Positions 22,977 through 33,129 of a DNA stretch of 64,000 nucleotides are shown here, in pieces. Positions within the stretch are counted from its first letter, which is position 1. Each line of letters starts with the position of its first letter. Made by a program: the position numbers and the translations under genes. Source of the DNA: Gymnothorax reevesii (Eukaryota; Chordata; Actinopteri; Anguilliformes; Muraenidae); contig CM056577.1 in NCBI GenBank assembly GCA_029721435.1, positions 121,275,219-121,339,218 of the forward strand. Reading direction: 5' to 3'. The notes below the pieces were generated by a model that had not been told where the DNA came from, did not search any database, and was given only the letters and a program-made list of their open reading frames with translations.

Positions 22977-24323
22977 TTATGGGTTACTTAAGAATTTTTT
23001 ATAAAGTTTATTTTTTTTCTTTGAAGACTTCTGTAATCCAGTAGTGAACCATGGTTTGGAAAAGTCCTGTTTTCGAGTTTTTTTATTTACAGTGACTGAG
23101 GGAAGACACTTATTGAAGATAGAGATAAAAAAGTCCATAAAAGTTTGGTAAGCACAGTTAGGGTTAGTTTGAGTGTATACAATTGTCCAGGAATGATTAT
23201 TGATAAGTTGTTTAAAACAAGCCATATTTCGATCATTACATTTGCGATAAGTTATGTTGACTTCAGTTGGATTATTCTTAACATTGTCAAGCATGGTAAA
23301 TTGAAAGACTGGGAAGTGGTCAGTGATGTCTGAAAATAAGATACCCGAATGGAGCACTTCATTCAGACTGTTTGTTAATATATTGTCTATTAGAGTAGCA
23401 GACCTGTCAGTAACTCTATTGGGTTTGTGAATGGCAGAATAAAAGTAATTGGAATATAGAGCATTTCTAAAATCCTGAGTGGGTGAATGTGTTTCACTTT
23501 TGAAAAGGTCGATATTGTAGTCACCGAGAATATAACAGAATTTACCCTCTTTAGTTATTACATCTAAAGTATTCTCCAAAGCATCATTAAAGTTGTTAAT
23601 ATCCATGTCTGGTGGACGATACACACAGCCAACAATAACCTTTCGGCCATTATTGGGTACTGTTAACTCAACAAAAACAGACTCTATTGTTGCATCCTCA
23701 GAGTTTACAGACAGGTCCACTCTCTGCACATAATCATAATCATTTCGAATGTACAATGCTATTCCCCCACCGGTTTTCTTTACTCTGGTTGAATGAAGTG
23801 AGTTATATTGGTGGAGTTCATAAATACTTTTTGTGTTTTCTGTGAGCCATGTTTCCGTTAAAGCAATGACTGAAAAATCATAATTTAGTGATGCCAGGAA
23901 ATGAGCAAGATGTTCATAGTTTTTTGAAAGACTACGAATGTTAAGGTGGAAAGCAGAAAACAGATAAGTATCAGATGGAAGAGTTCTAGTCAAATGTTTA
24001 AAATGCTTTTCACTGAAATATCTACAGGGCTCCTTCATTACATAAATGCTGTTTGTATCGGGATCTACATTACTAAGACCAGCATTTACAGACATTTCTG
24101 AAGAAAGAGAACGAATATCATTATCATCAAGCTTAAAAAATGGAAACAAAGCTATGCATTCATCACAAATCCACGATACCCATAATTTAGAGTTAGGACT
24201 GGGAACAGGAGAACATTTTAAATGGAAATTAAGTTTACATATACCACAGTTTACATTTTGCGATTTTAATTTTTTTTTACATTGAGGACAGACATTTTTG
24301 TCTTTAGGGGTTAGTGTAGCCAT
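22977..24323 (-). CDS. LINE N-terminal protein: PHD-like finger plus APE endonuclease
   Basis: An unbroken frame from ATG 24323 (MATLTPKDKNVCPQC). Residues of about 12-60 form a C4HC3-like zinc finger (CPQC, CGIC, HLKC, CDEC), as in several CR1-group LINEs. After a linker comes the APE-type endonuclease that nicks the target, with FHLNIRSL, ALTETWL, GGGIALYIR, GCVYRPPD, LGDYNIDL and SDITDHFPV. The last part (KPWFTTGLQKSS) normally leads straight into RT, but a stop at 22977 separates them. The open length of about 448 residues suggests that this LINE is not very old. Confidence 0.85.
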   Translation of the reverse strand: MATLTPKDKNVCPQCKKKLKSQNVNCGICKLNFHLKCSPVPSPNSKLWVSWICDECIALFPFFKLDDNDIRSLSSEMSVNAGLSNVDPDTNSIYVMKEPCRYFSEKHFKHLTRTLPSDTYLFSAFHLNIRSLSKNYEHLAHFLASLNYDFSVIALTETWLTENTKSIYELHQYNSLHSTRVKKTGGGIALYIRNDYDYVQRVDLSVNSEDATIESVFVELTVPNNGRKVIVGCVYRPPDMDINNFNDALENTLDVITKEGKFCYILGDYNIDLFKSETHSPTQDFRNALYSNYFYSAIHKPNRVTDRSATLIDNILTNSLNEVLHSGILFSDITDHFPVFQFTMLDNVKNNPTEVNITYRKCNDRNMACFKQLINNHSWTIVYTQTNPNCAYQTFMDFFISIFNKCLPSVTVNKKTRKQDFSKPWFTTGLQKSSKKKNKLYKKFLSNP

Positions 24324-24691
24324 CAAATTGAGAGCTGCGTGATGATGTATGCCACCTTGGACTGCTCAGAGGGGAAGGTGTTAGGCTGGAGGCTAAAGAG
24401 GCGGCACTGGGTGAGAAAAGCCCAACAACTACCTGGCTCTCTATCGTACTTCTCCGGGGGTGGTAGACAAGGTTCCTGGTGGGTCACTGGTGGTGCAGGC
24501 GCAGCAGCAGCAGGTGGTTGGGGCACCGAGGCAGGCAGTGAGGACTGCAAGGTGGAAGTCAGATTCGCCATCTGATGGGACATGGTCTGCAGAAGTTGCA
24601 TGACCGCCAACAGTTGTTGTTGCGGCGACACCAACACGGCTTCCTGGTGCTCCACTGCTGCTTGCTGCTGGGGATTTCTTGCTGGTTCCAT
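24323..24691 (-). pseudogene. Gypsy gag N-terminal part, truncated
   Basis: From ATG 24691 the frame reads MEPARNPQQQ, a Gln/Leu-rich helix, a Pro/Ala-rich linker, then PPEKYDREPGSCWAFLTQC and LQPNTFPSEQSKVAYIITQL. This is the start of the capsid-like region of fish Gypsy gag and corresponds to the region with PPERYGGEPGFC at about 53340 in the plus-strand element. It ends where the LINE begins. The ATG lies only about 17 bases inside the 5' LTR, leaving almost no leader. Confidence 0.88.
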
Positions 24692-25140
24692 TGTGGTCAG
24701 AACATACTGTGAGGTACAGTTCAGGAACCACTCGTGAGACAGCGTAATCCAAAAAAACCTATGCCTTTAATGGAGTCCGGGTCAAAGCCAAAATACACAG
24801 AAATTGCCAAGCCACAATGCAAAATCCAAAAACAGTATCGACTAGACAGGCAGGGGTCAGAACCAGTAAAACAGATGGGCAGAGGTACAAAAACGATTGG
24901 CAAAAAGTCGTAGTCGATGGGCAAAGCCAATGGTCATACACAAGGCATCCAAACACAAAACTTGTGGTCATACAAAAATAGGTCGAAATCCAGAAAGACA
25001 AAAATCAGTACAAAAGGGCAATGGCAAGAATCAAAGTCGGACCATCCAGTAGAAGTAAAACAATAATCTATGGCATATGAGGAGCTCTGCACAAAGAAAT
25101 ATTGATCGACGCTCTGACAAGAGTTGTGAGTGAAAAGACT

Positions 25141-26526
25141 ATGGGCAGAAATCTGTGCCACCAGAAACTGAATTTGAATCACATGATTTGAAATTGTATT
25201 TTTTTTTATTTGAATCATTGCATTGAAAAACTGAATCTGAATAGTATCATTTGAAATTGAATTCATTAGTTTGTAACAGGAATCTAATAAAATTTGAAAA
25301 TTCAACTCCCAAATATGCTCATGTTCAGTTCTCACAATTCAAATTCAGTTCTCAAAATTCAATTTCAACTTACTGTGACAAACATCCGGGTAGTTTAAGG
25401 ACGAAGGAAGAGCAATCGATTTCAGATATACAGGACTCTTCTTTGGCCAATCAGCGCCTACGTTCTCAAACACAAGTTCATGCCTCCTCCTGGTCCTGGA
25501 CGCGTCATTTTTCTTTTCGTAACCAAGCGAGGCCAGATTCCGCATTTTCTCATGAATATTCACGACGCAGGCGGGCCACAAATTTTTTTCTTTAAACGTT
25601 ATGTCTATTGCACCTTTCACCTGTCCTCTGATTGGTCAATCGTCTCCAAGGAGACATTGAAACTTATGAATGGGCAAGGTCATGTGGTAGAGTCCCTGAC
25701 TTACGGTAGCGTATTGCTGCCATTCCTGGCAAAAAAAACGGGTCTGTTGTGAAAAGTTTTTTGTTATTACATTTGTTATTACAAGATCCTTTTCGTGTTA
25801 TGACAACATATTTTCACGCTTTAACAAGATATCTTCACGTTAATTCAATGCGAAAACATCATATTATGACAAGAAACTTTTGGCTCATTTACATGGTTTG
25901 ATTAAGTTCTACTTCTTGCTTGTCTTGAAACATGGCGAGATTATGCTATTATTGAGCACGGTGGGCGATACTGTGATTAGTATGTGTACAATGAGAGGGA
26001 TTTTAAAATGCTTGGGGCTGTACGGAAGACAGAATGAGCCTGACCCCCTGGAGGTAGTGACGTTTCTGAATGTCGGTCAAGCTATCACTAACTCGGAAAG
26101 CGACGGTCGCACCGTCACAGCTAATAATAAAATGCACAAATACAGCAGACATCACGTTAGTAACATAATGCGATATATTTGCTGTCAAATAATCGTCACA
26201 TGGAAAGATATAACGAGGCTTGTTCAGCAAAAATGAATGTCTGAGATCGATTGCTCTTCCTTCGTCCTTAAACCTCCTGGATGTTTGTCACAGTAAGTTG
26301 AAATTGAATTTTGAGAAATGAATTTGAATTGTGAGAACTGAACATGAGCATATTTGGGAGTTGAATTTTCAAATTGTATTAGATTCCTGTTACAAACTAA
26401 TGAATTCAATTTCAAATGATACTATTCAGATTCAGTTTTTCAATGCAATGATTCAAATAAAAAAAAAATACAATTTCAAATCATGTGATTCAAATTCAGT
26501 TTCTTGTGGCACAGATTTCTGCCCAT
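25141..26526. mobile_element. Non-autonomous element with 280-bp inverted repeats and 8-bp target duplication
   Basis: Arms 25141-25420 and 26246-26526 are near-perfect inverted copies, starting ATGGGCAGAAATCTGTGCC. AAAAGACT flanks both ends (25133-25140, 26527-26534), and the 3' LTR shows the empty site GAAAAGACTCCTAAT at 15220-15234. An 8-bp duplication is typical of the hAT superfamily and a few others. The 825-bp centre has CpG-containing, CCAAT-bearing text and repeated GTTATTACA phrases, but no transposase. Confidence 0.92.
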
Positions 26527-26663
26527 AAAAGACTCCTAATATACACACAGGAAAGGTCACATGCTATACAGAGATCAGCTGTGGGGAATGAGGCTAACCC
26601 TAACCATGGAAATTGGCAAGAGACAAAATACGAACGGGAATCACACAAACAGCCTATGACATA

Positions 26664-28297
26664 CACTCAACAAAAATATAAACGCAACACTTTTGTTTTT
26701 GCTCCCATTTGTCATGAGATGGACTCAAAGATCTAAAATTCATTCCAGATACACAATATTACCATTTCTCTCAAACATTGTTCACAAATCTGTCTAAATG
26801 TGTGATAGTGAGCACTTTTGCTTTGCTGAGACAATCCATCCCACCTCACAGGTGTGCCACATCAAGATGCTCATCAGACACCATGATTAGTGCACAGGTG
26901 TACCTTCTACTGCCCACAATAAAAGGCCACTCTGAATTGTGCAGTTTTGTCTCACAGCAAAATGCCACAGATGGCGCAAGCATTGAGGGAGCGTGCAATT
27001 GGCATGCTGACAGCAGGAATGTCAACCAGATCTGTTGCTCGGGCATTGAATGTTCATTTCTCCACCATAAGCCATCTCCAAAGGCGTTTCAGAGAATATG
27101 GCAGTACATCCAACCGGCCTCACAACCGCAGACCACGCGTAACCACACCAGCCCAGGACCTCCACATCCAGCAGGTTCACCTCCAAGATCGTCTGAGACC
27201 AGCTACTCAGACAGCTGCTGAAACAATTGGTTTGCATAACCAAAGAATTTCTGCACAAACTGCCAGAAACCGTCTCAGGGAAGCTCAACTGCATGCTCGT
27301 CGTCCTCATTGGGGTCTTAACCTGACTCCAGATCGTCGCCGTAACAGACTTGAGTGAGCAAATGCTCACATTCGATGGCGTCTTGCACGTTCCAGAGGTG
27401 TTCTCTTCATGGATGAATCTCGGTGTACATTGTTCAGGGCAGACGGCAGACAGTGTGTGTGGCGTCGTGTGGGTGAGCGCTTTGCTGATGTCAATGTTGT
27501 GGATCGAGTGGCCCATGGTGGTGGGGGGGTTATGGTATGGGCAGGCATCTGTTATGGACGAAGAACACAGGTGCATTTTATTGATGGCATTTTGAATGCA
27601 CAGAGATACCGTGATGAGATCCTGAGGCCCATTGTTGTGCCATACATCCATGAACATCACCTCATGTTTCAGCAAGATAATGCACGGCCCCATGTTGCAA
27701 GGATCTGTACACAATTCTTGGAAGCTGTAAATGTCCCAGTTCTTGCATGGCCAGCATACTCACCGGACATGTCACCCATTGAGCATGTTTGGGATGTGCT
27801 TGACCGGCGTATACGACAGCGCGTACCAGTTCCCACTAATATCCAGCAACTTCGCACAGCCATTGAAGAGGAGTGGACCAACATTGCACAGGCCACAATT
27901 GACAATCTGATAAACTCTATTCGAAGAAGATGTGTTGCACTGCATGAGGCAAATGGTGGTCACACCAGATACTGACAGGTTCTGAGTCCCCAGACCCCCA
28001 ATAAAGCAAAAACTGCATATTTCAGGGTGGCCTTTTATTGTGGACAGTCTAAGGTACACCTGTGCACTAATCATGGTGTCTGATGAGCATCTTGATGTGG
28101 CACACCTGTGAGGTGGGATGGATTGTCTCAGCAAAGCAAAAGTGCTCACTATCACACATTTAGACAGATTTGTGGACAATGTTTGAGAGAAATCGTAATA
28201 TTGTGTATCTGGAATGAATTTTAGATCTTTGAGTCCATCTCATGACAAATGGGAGCAAAAACAAAAAAAAGTGTTGCGTTTATATTTTTGTTGAGTG
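26664..28297 (+). mobile_element. Full-length Tc1-type transposon, nearly intact
   Basis: The ends CACTCAACAAAAATATAAAC and GTTTATATTTTTGTTGAGTG are inverted, flanked by TA (26662-26663, 28298-28299). The inverted repeats are long: the left runs to about 26905, and its reversed counterpart starts at about 28030. The element sits in the 5' LTR. The 3' LTR has the unoccupied equivalent near 15362-15372. Length is 1634 bp. Confidence 0.94.
26962..27975 (+). pseudogene. Tc1 transposase with one premature TGA
   Basis: The reading frame from ATG 26962 to the stop at 27973-27975 is 337 codons, the full family length, and is interrupted only by TGA at 27355-27357. The N-terminal paired-type DNA-binding part has LTAGMSTRSVARAL and TISHLQRRF. 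The core has FMDESR (first D), FQQDNARPH (second D) and SPIEHVWD (E). The stop falls where related transposases have W (RNRLE-W-A), so a single G-to-A change of TGG to TGA is the simplest explanation. A TTG-initiated reading at 26947 only adds five codons and is not needed. The inverted repeats are present, so this copy could be mobilised by an intact relative. Confidence 0.93.
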
Positions 28298-28497
28298 TAT
28301 AAACAGCTCCGGTCCAGGAGTTCTACGTGCACAGATAACAAGAGCAGGAAAGTAATTAAGCACGTGCGAGAGATTCTCGCTGAAACTCAGGGAGAGCAAA
28401 GCGAAAGACAAGGGGCGGAGAATAGAACAGGGCGATTGCGGAGAGGTAATTAGTCTATTAGTAGCGGTGCAACTCTACAACCTAAACTAGAGTGCTC

Positions 28498-28612
28498 ATC
28501 AGTAGCGGCTCTAGACCCGGGAATGGCGGGGCGCAGACACGTCCCTTTATGACAATTAGTCCTGGGTAGTTCGCAATCATTTTCCTTTATTTCCTTCCCC
28601 TTTACAGACAGG
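28498..28612. repeat. Short segment shared with 36764-36868
   Basis: Both places carry CAGACACGTCCCTTTATGAC followed by an AATTAGTCCTGG phrase and CATTTTCCTTTATT. In the 5' LTR this segment replaces LTR sequence present in the 3' LTR. Its nature is unknown. Confidence 0.6.
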
Positions 28613-29208
28613 GGAAACGGACTGAACCAATGAGATCACAAGACAGGGGAGACAAGTGCAATGGAACTGAAACATGGAATGAACCAAAAACCTGAATATT
28701 ACAAAAAACCAAAAAGAATAAATAAAAGACAATGATCATGAACATGAAACCAGAACATAAAGCATGACCAAAAAACCAGAACCATGACAGACCCTAAATG
28801 AAATGATGCGACTATGACTTGCATATACATGACCACGCGTTTAATCAGAATGAATCATTTGGGCAAGTGCAGAGTTGTCTAATTGTCCGGAAATATTAGA
28901 AGTAGAAGACGAAAAAGCTGTACTTTCGCCTCTGTTGTAAACAAACACCACGTTGTTTGCACGTCCTCGTTCGCTCTTTGTAGCACACATGCGCAGTGAA
29001 GACAATTTTACCCCAACCACGAAGACAGGATCCGAATGGGTGTGTACATGGACGTTGTTCGGAATGATGATCGGCATAAACCACCTCTTATTTGGAATGA
29101 AATTTCTTTCCGAATGGACTGAATCGGATCAGAATCTTCTAATTGACGTGTTTACATGAAGCATTTTTAGTCTGATTGGGCCTTTATTTCGATTATTTGT
29201 GTCCATGT

Positions 29209-30790
29209 GTAGAACCTGAATATTTGATTTGGCTCACAATGTATGTCAAAAATCATATTGTTGGAACACGTGCCCATTACGCGGGTAAAATCTGAATGTT
29301 TGGGTGATCTGCCACAATCCAGAGTGAGCAGTTAACTTTTATAATCCTACAGCCTGCTGGTGAGAGTGGCATCCTTTGTTCCCCACGGCAGGGGGTGGGA
29401 GCCATCAAGTCTAGCAGGCCCAGCATCTCTGGAACTCAAACTCACTGGTGTCATTGAAGTTAAAGCGCAGCTACTTCAATCAGCTTAAAACAACCTAAAC
29501 CTCTATCAAATTCATATTATGTTTATGTTCAATATCCTAAAAGGAACCTTATATATATTGATAACGCAATTGGGCCAGAATACTCAATTTTAAGGCTTTT
29601 CCATGACAACTGCATCATATTAGCACATATTCATATCATGTTTGGTCTCTTTATTCTCGGGGGAGTCCCAGGAGTTGAATGGACCATGTTTCATTTCCCT
29701 TGGAATTATGGTTTATCTTGTTTGTAAGATTCATTTGGACAACTACCTAGTCTCCTCTCTATGTAAATTATCTTATCACCTAGGCCAGTAAAACTCTGAT
29801 TCGGCCACCCTTTCCTCTACCTTGTTCGGAGGCGTGGTTTGGAATCTTTAAAGGTACGAGATCCTAAGGGGGCGGGCTCTCTTCTTTTGCTGTCCCTTCT
29901 TTGTCAACATCTGACGCGCGTAGGTAAGTGGGAGAAGTCACCTGTCACCTTGTTCCGGAGCGAGGGGGCATTTGAGTTCTCCCCGACCACGTGGGGCGAC
30001 TTTAGCTCCGCGTGGCCATTCATCTTTTCCAGGTATGAAAATATTCTAAATCCCTCTAAATTATATATAGCTGGTAATTGGCTTAGCGTTGATTTGTTTG
30101 ATCCAAGTTGTGCCTACCTGGTAAATAAATTATTGTTATTCCTTTTTCAGCTTGCGTGATTTTCCTTGATTTGTAACACTCGTATATTCTAGCCTTGTTG
30201 CGATCCGGGATATAAAGGGAAATTCCTACCAAGACGTGTAGGTGACGATACTTCTAAGTTAGATTGGGATTATGTCCTACCCCTTAAGGGTTTGTGTAAT
30301 AAGTTTTATGCAAATCCGGGTTCTTGTTACGTTTCGAGCTCAGTGCTGTTTATATGCCTAGATGCCGCTAGCAAGATAGTCTCGTTTAACCAATGGAAGT
30401 ATTGTCGAATTGATTCCAGGACAGTTGCGTTTAATTAACCCTGGGGACGCATTTACTGAGCAATGATGGTTTGCGCTGCCGCATCTGATGGCAGATTTGT
30501 CTCGAGAGCCACGCAGGTGTTCCCTAAATTATCAATTCTAATTCTAATTTGGAGTCAGATTTTTAACGAGGATATAGCTAAATTTTGTATTCTATTTGTT
30601 CTATGGAGTCAGATTAATCGTAACCATTGCGTTTTCATGACCCGTCCAAAGAAGTTGAAAATTATCCATTATATTGTGATTCGCACCAGCCAGGAGAATG
30701 CTCGAATTAAAGTTAGACCAAGAGAACACGTGATGCCTTCACCCACTGCAATGTTCGTCGTTTGTTATTGCTTTGTTGGAGTTTTACACA
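29209..30790 (+). repeat. Repeat R1, copy B (complete-looking)
   Basis: Starts GTAGAACCTG and ends near GTTTTACACATG. It is about 1.58 kb and matches copy C (61826-63465, inverted) and the two parts of copy A. CATGTGTAGAACC at the start and the reverse complement of the end (CATGTGTAAAAC) are similar, hinting at short inverted ends. AATAAATTATTG near 30121 and GATATAAAGGG near 30209 could be processing or promoter signals, but nothing proves transcription. No shared protein. Confidence 0.7.
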
Positions 30791-31299
30791 TGTAAACATA
30801 GCTAGTGATTGCATGGATATGAATGCATAATAAGTTCGTTTTTGAGGTATTAAACAATATTGGATGATACTGAATGTTTCTTGAGTATTTTGGGCCGAGT
30901 TAAATCATTGGTTAAATTTGAACTGCTGACACAAATTATGTGGGCTACTTTCTCAACATTACAAGGGTTAAATTTGTGCCAATAATTTGAAATGAGCTTG
31001 TCCACTTTTAAATCGCCCTCTAAAATTGTTTGTGATGTATTTTTCTAAAATTTATGGTAGACCTAGTGATAGGAATGATGGCAGCTGAAACTTTTTTTAA
31101 ACAGAAAGGTTCACATGGACATACTGCATTGTGGGCAATTAACCAGCTTCAGGTCTGCAGTGTTGAAGACTCCTGTGAGCCATATTGAGGGTTAAAGACC
31201 AGATATTTCATTTTCACTTGCATTTCTTATCCCATTAATTACCAAATGTTCCCAACAAACTTCTTCTTCGCAAAAAGAGCAATACGAGGTTGCATACCT
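30791..31299. other. No recognisable feature
   Basis: AT-rich non-coding sequence to the right of R1 copy B. Confidence 0.5.
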
Positions 31300-31480
31300 C
31301 AGCCCAAGCTTAATCCTATCTTGCAATGTTGAGAAAATCCTGGATCCAGGACAGGATCATTCCCAAAACCTAATCACCTTTAAGTTGGGCAAAGATCCAC
31401 CTCTCCTAAGATTCTCATGCAAATCTGTTCATTAGTTTTTTGTAATTCCGCTGACAACCCAAACGAGAGCCATTGTGAGG
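31300..31480. repeat. Fragment of a dispersed repeat (AATCTGTTCATTAGTTTTTT type)
   Basis: The phrase CAAATCTGTTCATTAGTTTT followed by GTAATTCCGCTGACAACCCAAAC is typical of a dispersed repeat common in fish and other animals. Only a fragment is visible, and no ends can be set. Confidence 0.4.
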
Positions 31481-31689
31481 TGGCATATCCCCCTGGCCCC
31501 TGCAGAATAAATATGAAATTTGATAAAGGCCAAAATAGCAAAAGACGATGCTACAGTATATGGTTTCTTGGTCTTTGATTCATCCCAAATAACCTTGAAA
31601 AGTTTCATGATGATTCATGACGGCTCAGAGTAGAAGGTATGGTGAAATGTGATTGGCTGATGGCAACCATCTGGTTTGCAAAATAAACT

Positions 31690-32000
31690 AACCATTTTCA
31701 TGAACATGCTTTCAATAGAACTATTCCATGATCCTGTTGCTGTAAATTTTCCATCCATCCTTTGTCTGACCTGATTTTTTCTTGGTCAGGGCTGCGGGCA
31801 GAGGGAGGAAGTCTATAGAGCAGCTGAGTTATTAATCTGTCACGGACTGGTCCAGTTGACAGGGGGTTTCCCCTGATACCAATTACAATTTACCCTTAAT
31901 CACAGAAACAAACCAAAAAGAGGCTGATATGATTGGGTTTATTGTATTTAACTATATATGAACTCAGTCTGATCTGCAAGAATCATAAACGAATCAAACA
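31690..32000 (+). repeat. Repeat Y, copy C
   Basis: Matches copies A and B from AACCATTTTCATGAACATGC through AAAAAGAGGCTGATATGATT. It ends abruptly at the 5S-type SINE, at GAATCAAACA (copy A continues with TTCAACTCACG). Confidence 0.75.
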
Positions 32001-32475
32001 CTGATGGGAGACCACCTGGGAAAAATAAATGAATGCTACAAATGGTATTGGTGGGAGAGGATTTGGAGGTATTCCCTCAGGTGAAATATTTCCTAGAGCA
32101 GCAAAGGGGACATTGTGCCACAGGAGATGCTATTTTCTACAAGAGACATTAAACTGCGGTCTTGACTCACTGTGGTCATTAAAGATCCCATGAGACACTT
32201 CGGCAAGAGCAGAGGGTACCCCAGTGTCTTGGTTAAATTCCGAAACAAGCCCTTTCAACCAGCGCCAAATCATCCCCTGATTTGTGTGGCTATGTAAATT
32301 GTCCTCTCCTTCTCCATCTCAGTTGATGAGCAGTGAGCTCTCTGATGCAAATGGTTGCCATGCATCACCTGGGTGGGTGGTATGCATTGGTGGTGTAGGG
32401 ATGAAATGATCTGATATGACTATAAAGCGCCTTGAGTGTCTATGACAACGTGCTATAAAAATGCAGTGCTCGTTC
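32001..32475 (+). mobile_element. 5S rRNA-headed SINE, 5' truncated
   Basis: Begins CTGATGGGAGACCACCTGGG, the 3' end of 5S rRNA with its promoter-proximal part missing. The body includes GTGCCACAGGAGATGC, CATTAAAGATCCCATGAGAC and CCAAATCATCCCC, and ends with AAGCGCCTTGAGTG and GTGCTATAAAAATGCA. This order is that of the fish SINEs whose head is 5S rRNA and whose tail is shared with a LINE. It is inserted at or truncated against Y copy C. Confidence 0.82.
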
Positions 32476-33129
32476 ATTCATTCTTTGCTGGTTAAAAGAG
32501 ACTGCCTTACTGGGGCGGAGCATTTGTTGTGACTGATTGGAGGAAAGCAAATATGCCAGCAGGGCAACTCAGCTTGGTCGCCTTTGCTCACAGGCTGGCT
32601 TTATTTCAGAACATTTCAAACTGGTCTGACCGGAGCAGCGCAATTTAGATATACAACATGGAGTGAGTCACCCAGCGAGGCTGCTGTCAACCTATAACAA
32701 CAAACCCATGTCTTTAAAACCTCAGTCGAACCACGAGAGTTAATCAAGAAGATTTCAGGAGGATGCCAATGAGAGTTAAATGAAGAACACTGAAACGGTA
32801 ATATGAATGCCAATAACTGTGGAAATGTGTGAGTTCTGAAGTATGGTGTTTCAAAAAAGACTTAAAATTTTAAATTTGTGTTTGTCAGTTCTTGGGAGAT
32901 TATTTCCGAAATTTTGTGCCATTCTTTCACGCTACACAGAAGTAGATAAACAAATGTCAGCAGAAACAGAAAGGTTACAGACCTAGTATTGGAAAATATT
33001 TATTGAAGTTGAATTTAACATATGGGACAAGAACTACTTCACATAGATATGTGCTTGCAGCTAACACTAAAAAGGCCACACCTGAGCTCTTGAGAAACTC
33101 GATTTAAGCAAATGATGTGTTCTAATTGT
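32476..33129. other. No recognisable feature
   Basis: Mixed non-coding sequence. The 65-codon minus-strand frame at 32616-32813 has no recognisable motif. Confidence 0.5.

Larger units (their letters stand above)
21060..24323 (-). mobile_element. CR1/Jockey-group LINE
   Basis: One non-LTR retrotransposon on the minus strand, with a PHD-like finger and APE endonuclease (24323-22977) followed by RT in several broken frames (22482-21087). Its 5' end meets the truncated Gypsy gag at 24323. Its 3' end runs into the flank of the three-exon transposon near 21060 with no clear tail. An A run in its own sense (plus-strand T run, 22687-22702) sits in the linker between endonuclease and RT. Confidence 0.85.
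14795..28789 (-). mobile_element. Ty3/Gypsy retrotransposon, heavily nested and broken
   Basis: Two LTR copies in the same orientation (14795-15935 and 24709-28789, the latter swollen by insertions) enclose a gag start and a pol remnant on the minus strand. Gag is cut at 24323 by a LINE and pol is visible from about 18800 downward, so part of gag, the protease and the start of RT are missing. The flanks GACAC (14790-14794) and GACCC (28790-28794) differ at one base and could be the target duplication. The pol reading is of the chromovirus-like fish Gypsy type, related to but distinct from the element at 52664-58160. Confidence 0.9.
24709..28789 (-). repeat. 5' LTR of the minus-strand Gypsy element, with two insertions
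   Basis: On the minus strand it runs from TGTCATGGTTCTGG (28789) to ACCTCACA (24709). Removing 25141-26526 and 26664-28297 leaves an LTR of roughly the same length as 14795-15935 and nearly identical to it. An exception is 28498-28612, where about 200 bases of the other LTR are replaced by a different segment that also occurs near 36764. Confidence 0.88.
14709..29208. mobile_element. Probable MITE split by the nested Gypsy element
   Basis: The left flank of the Gypsy element (TAGCTATGTTTACATGCACA, from 14709) and the right flank (ending TTTGTGTCCATGTG at about 29208) look like the two imperfect inverted ends of one short non-coding element. The two halves together are about 500 bp. The interpretation depends on these ends and on the near-match target duplication GACAC/GACCC at the Gypsy borders. 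Confidence 0.4.

Noticed and set aside
27022..27714. 230-codon minus-strand frame
   Set aside because: Antisense of the Tc1 transposase; the sense strand carries the conserved catalytic motifs.
14795..28789. Retroviral envelope gene between pol and the 3' LTR
   Set aside because: The integrase remnant is followed within a few bases by the LTR; no signal peptide or membrane protein frame exists.
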